DNA of 64,000 nucleotides from Methyloferula stellata AR4 (lineage in GTDB: Bacteria; Pseudomonadota; Alphaproteobacteria; Rhizobiales; Beijerinckiaceae): the NCBI RefSeq assembly GCF_000385335.1, contig NZ_ARWA01000001.1:2682001-2746000 (forward strand), written 5' to 3'. Positions 1-8,561 of this stretch are shown here, piece after piece. The translations under genes were made by a program, and so were the position numbers. Numbering within the stretch: position 1 is the stretch's first letter; each line of letters begins with the position of its first letter. The notes beneath the pieces are model-generated. The model ran no database searches. It saw nothing but the letters and a program-made list of their open reading frames with translations, and was not told the DNA's origin.

Positions 1-11
1 GGATGTGCGGC

Positions 12-959
12 ATGGCGAAAATCTTCATCGATGGCGAAGCGGGCACGACGGGCCTCGGCATTCGCGCGCGGCTCGCCGCCATGCCGGGCATCGAGCTCAA
101 AAGCCTCGCCGATAAGGATCGCAAGACTCCCGAGGCCAAATTGGCTTTGCTGCGCGAGGTCGATCTCGTCATCCTCTGCCTGCCAGACGATGCTGCCAAA
201 GAGACGGTGGCGCTCGCAGCTACGCTCGGCGACAAAGCCCCGAAGCTTCTCGATGCCTCGACGGCGCATCGCGTGGCGGCGGGCTGGGTCTATGGCTTTC
301 CTGAGCTGGCGCCGGGGCAGGCCGACGCCATCGCAAAGGCTAAGTGCGTCGCAAATCCGGGATGCTATGCGACGGGCGCCATCGCGCTGTTGCGGCCGCT
401 CGTCGATGCCGGTCTGGTGCCTGCCGATTTCCCCGTCACGATCAATGCCGTCTCCGGCTATAGCGGCGGCGGCAAGTCGATGATCGAGTCCTACGAGAAA
501 AAGACGGCGCCCGATTTCGAGCTTTATGGCTTGAAGCTCGACCATAAGCATCTGCCCGAAATCGAGACTTACGCGGGCCTCACGCGGCGGCCGATCTTCG
601 TGCCGTCGGTCGGCAATTTCGCGCAAGGCATGCTCGTCTCCATACCGCTCTTTCTGGACGAACTGCCGGCGCATCCGAAAGCCGCCGATCTGGAGGCTGC
701 GTTAAAAGCGCGCTACGGCACGACCTCTCATGTTCGTGTGATGACGGACAATGGTTCCGGACGTATCGAAGCTCTATCTCTGAACGGGCGCGACGATCTC
801 GAATTATCGGTCTTCGGCGATGAAGCTCAGCGTCAGGCCGTGCTCGTCGCGAAGCTCGACAATCTCGGCAAGGGCGCATCCGGCGCGGCCGTTCAAAACA
901 TGAGCCTGATGCTCGGGCTCGATAAAAACGATCTTTCCGCGCGTCATGCCCGGCCTTGA
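12..959 (+). CDS. argC: N-acetyl-gamma-glutamyl-phosphate reductase (type 2 ArgC)
   Basis: NADPH-dependent reduction of N-acetylglutamyl-5-phosphate to the semialdehyde, third step of arginine synthesis, cytosolic. The protein (315 residues) opens with [14 protein letters not shown], the dinucleotide-binding start of short type 2 ArgC. It carries the catalytic cysteine in NPGCYATGA and the active-site histidine region KLDHKHLPE. An in-frame ATG lies three codons upstream (position 3), but the family normally starts at M-A-K-I-F. The window begins just before it, so the ribosome site cannot be judged. The last residues (SARHARP) are encoded by a dispersed palindromic repeat that begins at 942, so the C-terminus has been altered by the repeat. 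Family assignment is secure. Confidence 0.96.
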   Translation: MAKIFIDGEAGTTGLGIRARLAAMPGIELKSLADKDRKTPEAKLALLREVDLVILCLPDDAAKETVALAATLGDKAPKLLDASTAHRVAAGWVYGFPELAPGQADAIAKAKCVANPGCYATGAIALLRPLVDAGLVPADFPVTINAVSGYSGGGKSMIESYEKKTAPDFELYGLKLDHKHLPEIETYAGLTRRPIFVPSVGNFAQGMLVSIPLFLDELPAHPKAADLEAALKARYGTTSHVRVMTDNGSGRIEALSLNGRDDLELSVFGDEAQRQAVLVAKLDNLGKGASGAAVQNMSLMLGLDKNDLSARHARP

Positions 960-1033
960 GCCGGGCATCCAGGCACAGCCTTATTGATGCATGCATCGAT
1001 GCTTGGATACGCGGGTCAAGCCCGCGTATGACG
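942..1033. repeat. Palindromic intergenic repeat overlapping the argC 3' end
   Basis: Two imperfect inverted halves face each other: CGTCATGCCCGGCCTTGAG followed by CCGGGCATCCA, and TGGATACGCGGGTCAAG followed by CCCGCGTATGACG. The outer ends CGTCAT/ATGACG pair, and each half is itself a hairpin around TTGAG/TCAAG. Elements of this kind are widespread between genes of Hyphomicrobiales. Here it supplies the argC stop codon and may act as a transcript-end hairpin ahead of the MFS gene. Homology to a named repeat family is from memory, not searched. Confidence 0.8.
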
Positions 1034-1053
1034 CTCCGCAAGTGAGCGGTGAC

Positions 1054-2277
1054 ATGAATCAAACCATCAAAGTTCCGCCTGCGCCCACGCCGGTCATCAC
1101 CGGGCCGCTGACCCTGTTGCTTGCCGTCGCCTGCGGGCTGATCGTGGCCAATATCTATTACATTCAGCCTTTGGCCGGATGGGTTGCCGAAGACATCGGA
1201 CTGCCGGCTTCCGCCACAGGCCTGCTCGTGACGTTCACGCAGATCGGCTATGGGCTCGGGCTGATCTTCGTCGTGCCGCTCGGCGATATCGTCACCGGCC
1301 GGCGCTTGATCGTGACGATCCTGTCTCTGTTGACCTTGGCGCTTCTCGGGCTTGCCTACGCGTTTTCATCGGCGCTCGTGCTTGCCGCGTCCTTGCTCGT
1401 CGGCATCACATCGGTCGTCGCACAAGTGATCGTGCCTTTCGCCGGCAATCTCGCACCCGACGAACATCGTGGCCGCGTCGTCGGCAATGTGATGAGCGGA
1501 CTTTTGTTCGGCATCATGCTGTCGCGGCCAATATCGAGCTTTCTCTCGCATTGGTTCGGCTGGCGTTCGATCTTCGTCATTTCCGCCGTGGTCATGGCGG
1601 TGCTCGCCGCCGTGATGCGGCAGAAACTTCCGCAAGGAAAGCCGTCATCGACGCTGAGCTACGCCGGCATTCTGCGCTCGCTGCCGGGCTATATCGTCGA
1701 ATATCCGCTGCTGCGCCGCCGCGCGCTTTATCATGCCGCGCTCTTTGGCGCCTTCAGCCTGTTTTGGACGGCGGTGCCTTTGCTGCTCGTCCGCGATCCC
1801 TTTGGTCTCGATCAAAGCGGTATCGCGCTCTTCAGTCTTGCGGGTGCCGCCGGCGCGCTCGTCGCGCCGCTCGCCGGACGCGCGGCCGATCGCGGCTGGA
1901 CGAGACCCCTGACGGGCGCCGCGATCGTCTTTGTCGGCTTTTCCTTCATTCTCTGCCTTTGGGCCGCGCATATTCAATCCGTGCTTTTGCTGGCAGGAGC
2001 CGCGATCCTGCTCGACATGGGCGTGTCGATGAATCTGATTTCGAGTCAGCGGGCGATCTTCGCGCTGGGGCCCGAGACGCGCAGCCGCTTCAACGGGCTT
2101 TTCATGGCCTTTTTCTTCGGCGGCGGCGCGATCGGCTCCGCCTTGGCGGGGCTCACTTTCGCGCAGGGCGGCTGGACGCTCACCTGCTGGACCGGCGTCG
2201 CCTTCGGCCTTGCCGCGCTTCTCTATTACGCGACCGAGTTTTTGAAGCGCGGCAAGGATCGGGACGCATCGGTCTGA
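1054..2277 (+). CDS. MFS transporter
   Basis: Major facilitator superfamily permease of 407 residues with about 12 hydrophobic segments, expected in the inner membrane. After a short proline-rich N-terminus (PPAPTPVITGPLT) the first helix runs into NIYYIQPLAGWVAEDIGLP, a pattern typical of the drug-efflux (DHA1-like) MFS group. The loop 2-3 motif GDIVTGRRLI fits the family. A longer frame opens at 991, but those codons lie in the palindromic repeat; the ATG at 1054 is the better start. Substrate cannot be read from the sequence. It converges on the next gene with an 18-bp gap. Confidence 0.85.
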   Translation: MNQTIKVPPAPTPVITGPLTLLLAVACGLIVANIYYIQPLAGWVAEDIGLPASATGLLVTFTQIGYGLGLIFVVPLGDIVTGRRLIVTILSLLTLALLGLAYAFSSALVLAASLLVGITSVVAQVIVPFAGNLAPDEHRGRVVGNVMSGLLFGIMLSRPISSFLSHWFGWRSIFVISAVVMAVLAAVMRQKLPQGKPSSTLSYAGILRSLPGYIVEYPLLRRRALYHAALFGAFSLFWTAVPLLLVRDPFGLDQSGIALFSLAGAAGALVAPLAGRAADRGWTRPLTGAAIVFVGFSFILCLWAAHIQSVLLLAGAAILLDMGVSMNLISSQRAIFALGPETRSRFNGLFMAFFFGGGAIGSALAGLTFAQGGWTLTCWTGVAFGLAALLYYATEFLKRGKDRDASV

Positions 2278-2295
2278 TCTTTCGAGCCGCAGCGA

Positions 2296-2835
2296 TCATT
2301 TCGGAAAAAACGCGTCCGGAATGTCGAACTCATCAGCGCTATCGCCGGTTTTCAAGCCGAGTTTGTCGAAAAGGTCCGGTCCGATTTCGCTGCTGACGGC
2401 GCCGCGGCACGGGAAATTCGCGAAGTCTTTTCCGTCCTTTTGCACGGCAACCCCTTGCGCTTCCGCCTTGCCGCCCGAGCGTCCCCAATTCCCGATGGCG
2501 GTGAAGATCGTGTAGCGGTATGGCGCCTTGTCGAAGCGCAGCCAGGCGCCGCCGCCGCCCGAAAAACTCAGCGTACCAGAGGTAAAGACATCGGCGGGTT
2601 TCGCGGCAGGATCGGGATAGACCAAGTCCAGCTTGTCTCCCTTGCCATAGCGGTATTGCATGGTGCCGCCGCTTTTCGAAATGTCTTTCGATGCGCAGAT
2701 CGACGCGACATGCGCGCCGGTCGAGCAGGAGAAGACGGTGAGTTCGTCGGCTTTGCACAGCGACGGCGCCGCCGCCAAACAGGGCCACGCGGCAAATGAC
2801 ATCGCAAAGAAGCTCAGGCCGAAAACGAGACGCAT
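2296..2835 (-). CDS. Hypothetical secreted protein
   Basis: A 179-residue protein with a clear Sec signal peptide (MRLVFGLSFFAMSF, cleavage near CLAAA), so periplasmic or exported. The mature part holds four cysteines (CKADE, FSCSTG, SICAS, FPCRG), suggesting two disulfides, and ends DEFDIPDAFFPK. A longer frame reaches 3078, but its extra codons overlap phaC out of frame and the signal peptide fixes the start at 2835. It lies 44 bp downstream of phaC on the same strand and could be cotranscribed with it. No family recognised. Confidence 0.75.
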   Translation of the reverse strand: MRLVFGLSFFAMSFAAWPCLAAAPSLCKADELTVFSCSTGAHVASICASKDISKSGGTMQYRYGKGDKLDLVYPDPAAKPADVFTSGTLSFSGGGGAWLRFDKAPYRYTIFTAIGNWGRSGGKAEAQGVAVQKDGKDFANFPCRGAVSSEIGPDLFDKLGLKTGDSADEFDIPDAFFPK

Positions 2836-2879
2836 GATAATCCCCGTAAGATATAAGAACGGCGGCCGAGACGTCCGGA

Positions 2880-4925
2880 TCACGCCATAACTTTCACATA
2901 ATCGCCGGGTGCATCGCAGAGCGGCTTCAATTTCTTGCCGCCAGGCTTGCGGGCCGCGACCTTTTCCGGCGCCTGCGCGATGACCCAAGCGATCCAGTCG
3001 AGCCACCAGCTTCCCGGATGTTCGACCGTCTTTCGACGCCAGTCTTCCAGCGTGCTTTCCGGCCGCGGCCCGGTCCAATATTGATATTTTTGCTTCGCGG
3101 GCGGATTGATCACGCCGGCGATATGGCCTGAACCTGCGAGCACATAGCGGACGTCGCCGCCGAAATATTTGGCGCCGAGAAAGACCGAGGTCGCGGGCGC
3201 GATATGATCCTCAGCCGTCGCGAGGCTGTAGATCGGGATCCTGATCTTGCCCAACGACAGTTTCTTGCCGCCGATCTCCATTTCGCCTTTCGCAAGCCGG
3301 TTTTCGAGATAGCAGCCGCGCAGATAGAAGGAATGATTGGCAGCGGGAATGCGGGTCGAGTCCGAATTCCAGGCAAGAAGATCGAAGGCCCCCGGTACCT
3401 GACCTTTGAGATAATTGTTCACGACATAGGACCAGATGAGATCGTTCGGCCGCAGCATGTTGAAGGCCGACGCCATCTTCGATCCGTCGAGATAGCCCGT
3501 ATCGCTCATCGAGGCTTCGAGCGAGGCCAGTTGCTCCTCGTCGACGAAGACTTTGAGATCGCCGGCATCGCTGAAATCGGTCTGCGCGGTAAACAGCGTC
3601 GCGCTCTTGATGCGATTATCCTCCGTCTCGGCCATATAGGCGAGCGTCGCGCAGAGCAGAGTTCCGCCGACGCAATAGCCGATCGCATTCACATCGCGCT
3701 CGCCGGTCGCCTGTTCGATCGCATCGAGCGCAGCGAAAATGCCTTCGCGCATATAGGCGCTCCAGTCCTTGTCGCGATGGCGCGCCTCCGCATTGATCCA
3801 GGAGATCATGAAGACGGTGAGCCCTTGCGCTACGGCCCAGCGGACGAAGCTTTTATCGGGATTGAGATCGAGGATATAGAATTTATTGATCCACGGCGGC
3901 ACGATGAGCAAGGGCCTCTTGCAGACCGTCTCTGTCGTCGGCGCATATTGAATGAGTTCGATCAGATCGTTGCGGAAGACGACCTTGCCGGGCGTCGCAG
4001 CCATGTTGACCCCGAGCTGAAACTTCGAAATGTCGGTTTGGCGAATCTTGAGCGTGCCCTTGCCGGCTTCGAGATCCTCGTTGAGGAGGCTGATGCCGCG
4101 CAGCAGATTTTCCGCATTGCTGGACAGCGTCTCGTGTAAAAGCTCCGGGTTCGTCACGATGAAATTCGAGGGCGACAGCGCGCCTGAAATCTGCCGCAGA
4201 TAAAATCGTGCCTTGTCGCGCGTATGCGGATCGAGGCTTTCCGCACGGGCCGCGAGATCGTCTGCCCAGGTGGTCGCGATCGCATGCGCCTGACGGAAGA
4301 AATCGAAAAATGGACTGTTTTGCCATTGCGGCGCGGCAAAGCGCTTGTCGGCCGGATCGCGTGGAACGACGGGCGGCTCTGGCTGGCCCGAGAAACGCCG
4401 CAAGGTTTGGGCCCAGAGACCGAGGAAATTGCTGGACAAGGCGCCTTGCGCTTCGAGCGTCCGCGCTGGATCGCTCAGCCAATGTTCCGCGACGCGGCCA
4501 AGCGTTCGCACCACGTTGGTCAGTTCGTTCGAGGCCTCTTGGCGCGTTTCGGAGGCCTCAAAAGGCTGAAGATAAGAGGCGAAAATCTTGCCGCTTTGGC
4601 CAAGGAGTTCGGCCACATTGGCGGCAAGCTTGTCGAAATCCGGCGTGCCGTTCTTGCCGGTCTCTTTTTGAGGCGCAGGCTCGGTCAGAGGCGGCTCCCT
4701 AGGCGCGCCGGCAGGCGTCGGGCGTGGCTCTTCAACCTTGACCGCGGGCGTGCCATTTTTGAGATCGGCAAATAATTTATTGTTCTTCTTGACGAGCTTG
4801 GCCGCTTTGCGCTCCTTGCGCAACTGCTTCTCTTGCGAGGGCTTCTTCTTCTTTTTCTTTTTCTTGCGTCCGCCGTCTTCGTCCTGCGCCGGAGGCTCGT
4901 TGATCCCATTCTGGTCCATGGTCAA
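2880..4925 (-). CDS. phaC: Class I poly(3-hydroxyalkanoate) synthase
   Basis: Polymerises (R)-3-hydroxybutyryl-CoA into PHB at the granule surface. The 681-residue protein shows the PhaC N-terminal domain and an alpha/beta-hydrolase core. The lipase-like box GYCVGGT carries the catalytic Cys (about residue 418), with Asp in TAEDHIAP (about 573) and His in GSGHIAGV (about 601), spacing as in the family. It is longer than the usual ~600 residues because of a highly basic N-terminal extension with an eight-lysine run (about residues 21-28), followed by a Lys/Pro/Glu-rich linker. A second ATG sits two codons in. The PHB-turnover genes adc, bdhA and patatin lie 5-8 kb away. Confidence 0.96.
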   Translation of the reverse strand: MTMDQNGINEPPAQDEDGGRKKKKKKKKPSQEKQLRKERKAAKLVKKNNKLFADLKNGTPAVKVEEPRPTPAGAPREPPLTEPAPQKETGKNGTPDFDKLAANVAELLGQSGKIFASYLQPFEASETRQEASNELTNVVRTLGRVAEHWLSDPARTLEAQGALSSNFLGLWAQTLRRFSGQPEPPVVPRDPADKRFAAPQWQNSPFFDFFRQAHAIATTWADDLAARAESLDPHTRDKARFYLRQISGALSPSNFIVTNPELLHETLSSNAENLLRGISLLNEDLEAGKGTLKIRQTDISKFQLGVNMAATPGKVVFRNDLIELIQYAPTTETVCKRPLLIVPPWINKFYILDLNPDKSFVRWAVAQGLTVFMISWINAEARHRDKDWSAYMREGIFAALDAIEQATGERDVNAIGYCVGGTLLCATLAYMAETEDNRIKSATLFTAQTDFSDAGDLKVFVDEEQLASLEASMSDTGYLDGSKMASAFNMLRPNDLIWSYVVNNYLKGQVPGAFDLLAWNSDSTRIPAANHSFYLRGCYLENRLAKGEMEIGGKKLSLGKIRIPIYSLATAEDHIAPATSVFLGAKYFGGDVRYVLAGSGHIAGVINPPAKQKYQYWTGPRPESTLEDWRRKTVEHPGSWWLDWIAWVIAQAPEKVAARKPGGKKLKPLCDAPGDYVKVMA

Positions 4926-5042
4926 TTCTTGCCCCGCGCGTCTAAGTCCCCGGTCTCGGTTCAGACATAATAAAGCGCTAGTTGATTACCACTTAAAGAT
5001 GAGCCGAATATCCGAGGATTGGAACAAGGCTGGACGAAAGTC

Positions 5043-5498
5043 ATGCTGGTTTTCCCAAAATCTTGCCGATTTGCGCTGGCCTGTCTCGGCCTGAGCATCA
5101 GCCTCTCTTTGCCCGCCGGCCCGGCCTTCGCGCAGGACAAGCCGCAGGCGGCGGCCGGCGATCAGCAAAAGCCCAAGGACGGCCAGGACAAGCCCAAGAA
5201 GGAACGGCATCGCAACACGCCGCTCGATACGATCATGCAGACGCGCATCTGGGCCGATGTGCCCGAAGCGAAGGATTTCGTGAAAGAGCACCGGCCCGAC
5301 AGAGAGAAGCTCAAATTCCAGCCGGTGACCGGTACCGATCCCGAGCGGCCGAAGCCGAGAACGCCGGCCGAACTCAAGGATCTGGAGACGGAGCTCGAAA
5401 GCGCGCGCGTGAGCGCTGATAAAAAGGCCGGTATCAAGCCGGCTCCGGCGGCTTCGGCTTCGACAAGCAAACCGAAGCCGGCGACGGCGACGCAATAA
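5043..5498 (+). CDS. Hypothetical secreted, proline/lysine-rich protein
   Basis: A 151-residue protein with an N-terminal signal peptide (FALACLGLSISLSLPAGPAFA then QDKPQ) and a low-complexity, charged mature part rich in Lys, Pro and Glu. It contains a conserved-looking block RNTPLDTIMQTRIWADVPE followed by KDFVKEHRPDREKLKFQPV. It is divergent from phaC. The start is set by the signal peptide; an upstream TTG at 5019 is possible but weaker. No family recognised; the central block suggests a lineage-specific conserved protein rather than a chance frame. Confidence 0.7.
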   Translation: MLVFPKSCRFALACLGLSISLSLPAGPAFAQDKPQAAAGDQQKPKDGQDKPKKERHRNTPLDTIMQTRIWADVPEAKDFVKEHRPDREKLKFQPVTGTDPERPKPRTPAELKDLETELESARVSADKKAGIKPAPAASASTSKPKPATATQ

Positions 5499-5691
5499 GT
5501 CTTTGGCTTTTCGCGCCCGCCCAAAGCCTCCAAAAATCATCACTCTGCGTCAAATTGGCGGGTTGGCCGAAAGCCCCGGTTCTTTGATTTGCGGACGGGC
5601 TGCTTTAAGAGTGCCCGCGACGCGTTTTTGCGCGCTGCCGCATGGCCATTCGGCTTGATGCCCGAAAGGCTCGGAAGAAACGGGGCTTGTG

Positions 5692-6861
5692 ATGAATGTC
5701 TTGGTGATTGGCGACGGCGCGCGTGCGCATGCGCTCTGCTGGAAACTCAGCGAGTCGCCCGTCCTCGAAGAGCTTTATTGCGCGCCGGGCAATATCGGTG
5801 TCGGGCTCATCGCCGAATGCGTGCCGATCAGCCTCAAGGCCGTGCATACGATCGCCTCCTTCTGCGAAGAAAACGACATTGACTTCATCATTGTCAGCAA
5901 CACGCAGACCATGTCGATCGGCATTGTCGATATGCTGAACCGCAACGGCTTTGCGACTTTCGGGCCGGATATGGGCGCCGTGCGGCTCGAGACATCCAAG
6001 GCTTTCTCGCGGGAGGTCTGCCAAGCCGGCAATATTCCGATGGCGAAGTTCGTCCGCGTCACCGATCAGGCCTCGGCGGATGCACATATAGACGCGAGCG
6101 AGCTGCCGATCGTGGTGAAGGGCGACTTCGCCGTCGACGGATCGCGGGTCGCGATCTGCAAGACGAAAGAAGAGGCCAAGGCCGCGGTCGCCGCGCATTT
6201 CGCGGCGGGCGATCTCGAAATTTTCCTCGAAGAATTTCTGACCGGCCCTGAAGTCAGCTATTGCGCCGTCACCGACGGTCATATCGTGCTGCCGATGACG
6301 TCGGCAACGGACGATTGGGACCCCGAAGGTCCGGGCCTCTATCGCGGCAGCCTGTCGCCAGCGCCGTCCGTGACGCCGGAAATCGAAAAGCAGATCCTGC
6401 AAAAGATCCTGCGCCCGACCATCAATGCAATGAAAAACATGCGTCGGCCCTTCAAGGGCCTGCTCAACACGCGGCTGATCCTGACCGCCGAAGGCCCCAA
6501 GGTGATCGATTACAAGGTCCGCTTCAGCGATCCGGAATGGCAGGCGATCGTGTTGCGTATCAATGGCGATCTGATCCCGGCGTTGATTTCCTCCTACGAC
6601 GAGATGCTGGAACGATTCGATCCGTTCCGTTGGCATCCGGGTTCGGCGGCCGCGCTCGTGATGCGCGCGGAAGGCGCCAATGCGACGACGGAAAAGATCG
6701 GCATCGCCATCGATACGATCGAAGCGGAAGACGAAGATATCGTCGTCTACCGTTCGAACGATGAAAAGGAACTGAACGTCACCGCGACCGGCGCCGATCT
6801 CGCCGACATACGCAAGCGGCTTTACGCGGCAGCCTCGAGGGTTTTGGACATGGTGCGCTAA
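5692..6861 (+). CDS. Divergent PurD-like ATP-grasp protein
   Basis: Related over its whole length to phosphoribosylamine-glycine ligase (PurD): N-terminal MNVLVIGDGARAHALCWKL, then FGPDMGAVRLETSKAF, EEFLTGPEVSYCAV and a C-terminal VRFSDPEWQ block. At 389 residues it is shorter than PurD (~425), and several normally strict motifs differ. The usual GxGGREHA is GDGARAHA, the ATP-binding KADGLAAGKGV block reads KGDFAVDGSRV, and the DHKR...GGMGAYSP segment is reduced to DDWDPEGPGLYRGSLSP. Another PurD presumably does the purine step, so this paralogue may have another substrate or a regulatory role. GTG at 5689 is an alternative start. A strong terminator follows at once. Confidence 0.75.
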   Translation: MNVLVIGDGARAHALCWKLSESPVLEELYCAPGNIGVGLIAECVPISLKAVHTIASFCEENDIDFIIVSNTQTMSIGIVDMLNRNGFATFGPDMGAVRLETSKAFSREVCQAGNIPMAKFVRVTDQASADAHIDASELPIVVKGDFAVDGSRVAICKTKEEAKAAVAAHFAAGDLEIFLEEFLTGPEVSYCAVTDGHIVLPMTSATDDWDPEGPGLYRGSLSPAPSVTPEIEKQILQKILRPTINAMKNMRRPFKGLLNTRLILTAEGPKVIDYKVRFSDPEWQAIVLRINGDLIPALISSYDEMLERFDPFRWHPGSAAALVMRAEGANATTEKIGIAIDTIEAEDEDIVVYRSNDEKELNVTATGADLADIRKRLYAAASRVLDMVR

Positions 6862-6880
6862 GCCCGCTGCAAAATAAAAA

Positions 6881-6906
6881 GCGCCTTCACGAATGAAGGC
6901 GCTTTT
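6881..6906. terminator. Bidirectional rho-independent terminator
   Basis: Perfect hairpin GCGCCTTC-acgaat-GAAGGCGC followed by TTTT and preceded by AAAAA, placed between the convergent PurD-like and SRPBCC genes, so it can stop transcription from both sides. Confidence 0.9.
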
Positions 6907-6938
6907 AAACTGACGGCCTTTTCGGCGGATGCCGAAGC

Positions 6939-7415
6939 CTATTCCTCGTCGAAGTCGGGCATCATCTTGGCGAGCGTGCGAAGCACGCTATTGCTGCCCT
7001 TTTCCATTTCGGCGAAGCAACGGTCGGTTTCCTCGTCGACCGGGAAGCCTTCATGGGTGAGGGTCACTTTGAAGCTGCCATCCTCATTGGGCGTGATCGT
7101 CCAGATAGCGAAGGTATCGATGTAGTGACCGAAGCCCTTGAGTTCCTTCGCGCCGCCCTTCCAGGTGTAGGAAATCTTCTGGTTTTCCTCGACATCCAGA
7201 ACCTGGCACTGGAACTCGCCGTCCCAGCGTTCGATCGGCCGTGCACGGAGCGTGAATTTATGACCGAAATCCGGCTTCAAATCGTTCTTCATGAACCAAA
7301 GGGCGATACACTCGGAATCGGTGATCGCGCGCCAGATTTTTTCGATCGGATAGTCCTTAATATCGACGGACGCGACGATGCTGCGTGTCGGTGCTGCTGC
7401 CTCTTCCTCTGCCAC
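6939..7415 (-). CDS. SRPBCC / AHSA1-type START-like domain protein
   Basis: A 158-residue cytosolic protein of the Aha1-C/SRPBCC fold. It begins SIVASVDIKDYPIEKIWRAI, continues DSECIALWFMKNDLKP, and has YTWKGG followed by VTLTHEGFPVDEE, the strand-helix pattern of the activator-of-Hsp90-ATPase-like family. Such proteins bind small hydrophobic ligands; the ligand here is unknown. The acidic C-terminus ends MMPDFDEE. It ends against the shared terminator at 6881-6906. Confidence 0.85.
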   Translation of the reverse strand: MAEEEAAAPTRSIVASVDIKDYPIEKIWRAITDSECIALWFMKNDLKPDFGHKFTLRARPIERWDGEFQCQVLDVEENQKISYTWKGGAKELKGFGHYIDTFAIWTITPNEDGSFKVTLTHEGFPVDEETDRCFAEMEKGSNSVLRTLAKMMPDFDEE

Positions 7416-7518
7416 TCGTTCTCTCCATTAAGTCGCGGCCGTCCTCGTCACGAGGTTTGCCGGGTCGAAGCAAAATCTAAGCCGCCTTTTAGTCCACCCG
7501 TCCTTTCGGAGGCAAGCT

Positions 7519-7914
7519 ATGCCTGATGTTCGTGCCATGATCGCCATAGGGGTACGGGGCCAGTTCGGCCTCGACGGCAAATTGCCCTGGGAGGGCGATA
7601 AAAGGCCGGAATTCAGGGAGGATGTGGCGCGATTTTTCGAAATGACGCGCGGCCATGTGCTGCTGATGGGGCCAAAGACCTATGCGTCGGTCCCAAGCTT
7701 TGCCTTCACAGATCGGACGATCGTAACGATCCGCTCGTCGCAGACGCCGGAAGAGGCGCTGGCGCCCTTCCAGGACCGTATCGTCTATATCGGTGGCGGA
7801 CCGTCGGTCTATGCCGCCTATGCCCGCCTCATCCGCCATTGGGACATCAACCGGCTGCCCTATGACGGCGAAGCCGACAGCTGGTTTGATCCCGCCTGGC
7901 TTGTCGCAGGGTAA
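7519..7914 (+). CDS. Compact dihydrofolate reductase-like protein
   Basis: A 131-residue DHFR-fold protein, shorter than the usual ~160. Motifs visible in order: AIGVRGQFGLDGKLPWE (Met20-loop region), REDVARFFEMTRGHVLLMGPKTYASVP (acidic substrate-binding region plus the NADPH phosphate-binding MGxKTxxS block), TIVTIRSS and VYIGGGPSVYAAY (GG cofactor motif). It would reduce dihydrofolate to tetrahydrofolate with NADPH. No thymidylate synthase gene is adjacent, so it may be a secondary or thyX-associated reductase. The ribosome site cggaggcaagct sits just before the ATG. Confidence 0.82.
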   Translation: MPDVRAMIAIGVRGQFGLDGKLPWEGDKRPEFREDVARFFEMTRGHVLLMGPKTYASVPSFAFTDRTIVTIRSSQTPEEALAPFQDRIVYIGGGPSVYAAYARLIRHWDINRLPYDGEADSWFDPAWLVAG

Positions 7915-7932
7915 GGGCCGAACCCCATGACT

Positions 7933-7987
7933 CAAACCCTCGTCCTTCGAGACGCTTGCTGCGCAAGCTCCTCAGGATGAGGGTTTG
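7933..7987. repeat. Palindromic intergenic repeat
   Basis: CAAACCCTCGTCCTT and AGGATGAGGGTTTG form the outer stem (one mismatch), with an inner stem GCTTGC/GCAAGC. This is a dispersed repeat type familiar from Hyphomicrobiales genomes (cgtccttcgagacgc...ctcaggatgag). It sits between the convergent DHFR and hypothetical genes and can fold on both strands. Confidence 0.8.
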
Positions 7988-8013
7988 GAATTGGACGCCT
8001 TGAGATATCGATT

Positions 8014-8334
8014 CTAAAGCGCGACGTAGATGAACTTCTCGGTGCCCTTGAGCTTCGGATAGTTCTCGCGGATCGCCTTTGCGATTTTGCCGACGAGGTC
8101 CTTATCGCCCGCGGCGCTCTTGCCGACGAAATCGGTGCCGGCGCTCCAGATCTCGAAAAACCCGTGCAGGGCCTGGTCGTAATCGTCGCCCGTGGGGTTG
8201 GCGGTCATATCGTGCAGGGAGACGATGCCGTTTGCATCGATTTCCAGCCGCCATTCCCGGTCGTCCTTCACGGACGCGAGCAGAGCGGAAACGTCAGCAT
8301 CGCTCCAGTCACCTTTAAGATCGATCGTCGCCAT
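8014..8334 (-). CDS. Small conserved hypothetical protein
   Basis: A 106-residue soluble protein, MATIDLKGDWSDADVSALLA and so on, ending KLKGTEKFIYVAL. No signal peptide or membrane segment. The frame extends 26 codons further upstream, but AGGGG eight bases before the ATG at 8334 makes that the likely start. It is acidic, with a central EWRLEIDANGIVSLHDMT strand pattern. Function not recognised. Confidence 0.72.
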   Translation of the reverse strand: MATIDLKGDWSDADVSALLASVKDDREWRLEIDANGIVSLHDMTANPTGDDYDQALHGFFEIWSAGTDFVGKSAAGDKDLVGKIAKAIRENYPKLKGTEKFIYVAL

Positions 8335-8561
8335 TTGTGACCCCTGAATTCCTCGTTGCATTTTCAAAGCAAACTTGAGACCAGTTTGTGGGAAAATGCT
8401 CGCTTGCAGCACAGCCTCTGCAAATGCCTGCGCTCTAATACCCTGTCGGGGCCAAAAATCAATGTAAGAAGCGGCGGCGTCTACCGTCGAGGCGCCTTGA
8501 TGGCAGGCTGGATTTCAGGCAAAAGCGGGCATCTTCCGGCCCATTGCGAGCGATCAAATCG

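Noticed and set aside
1179-2396. Long open frames overlapping the MFS gene and other GC-rich genes in alternative frames
   Set aside because: High-GC codon bias creates long Arg/Ala-rich shadow frames; none shows domain motifs, signal peptides or ribosome sites.
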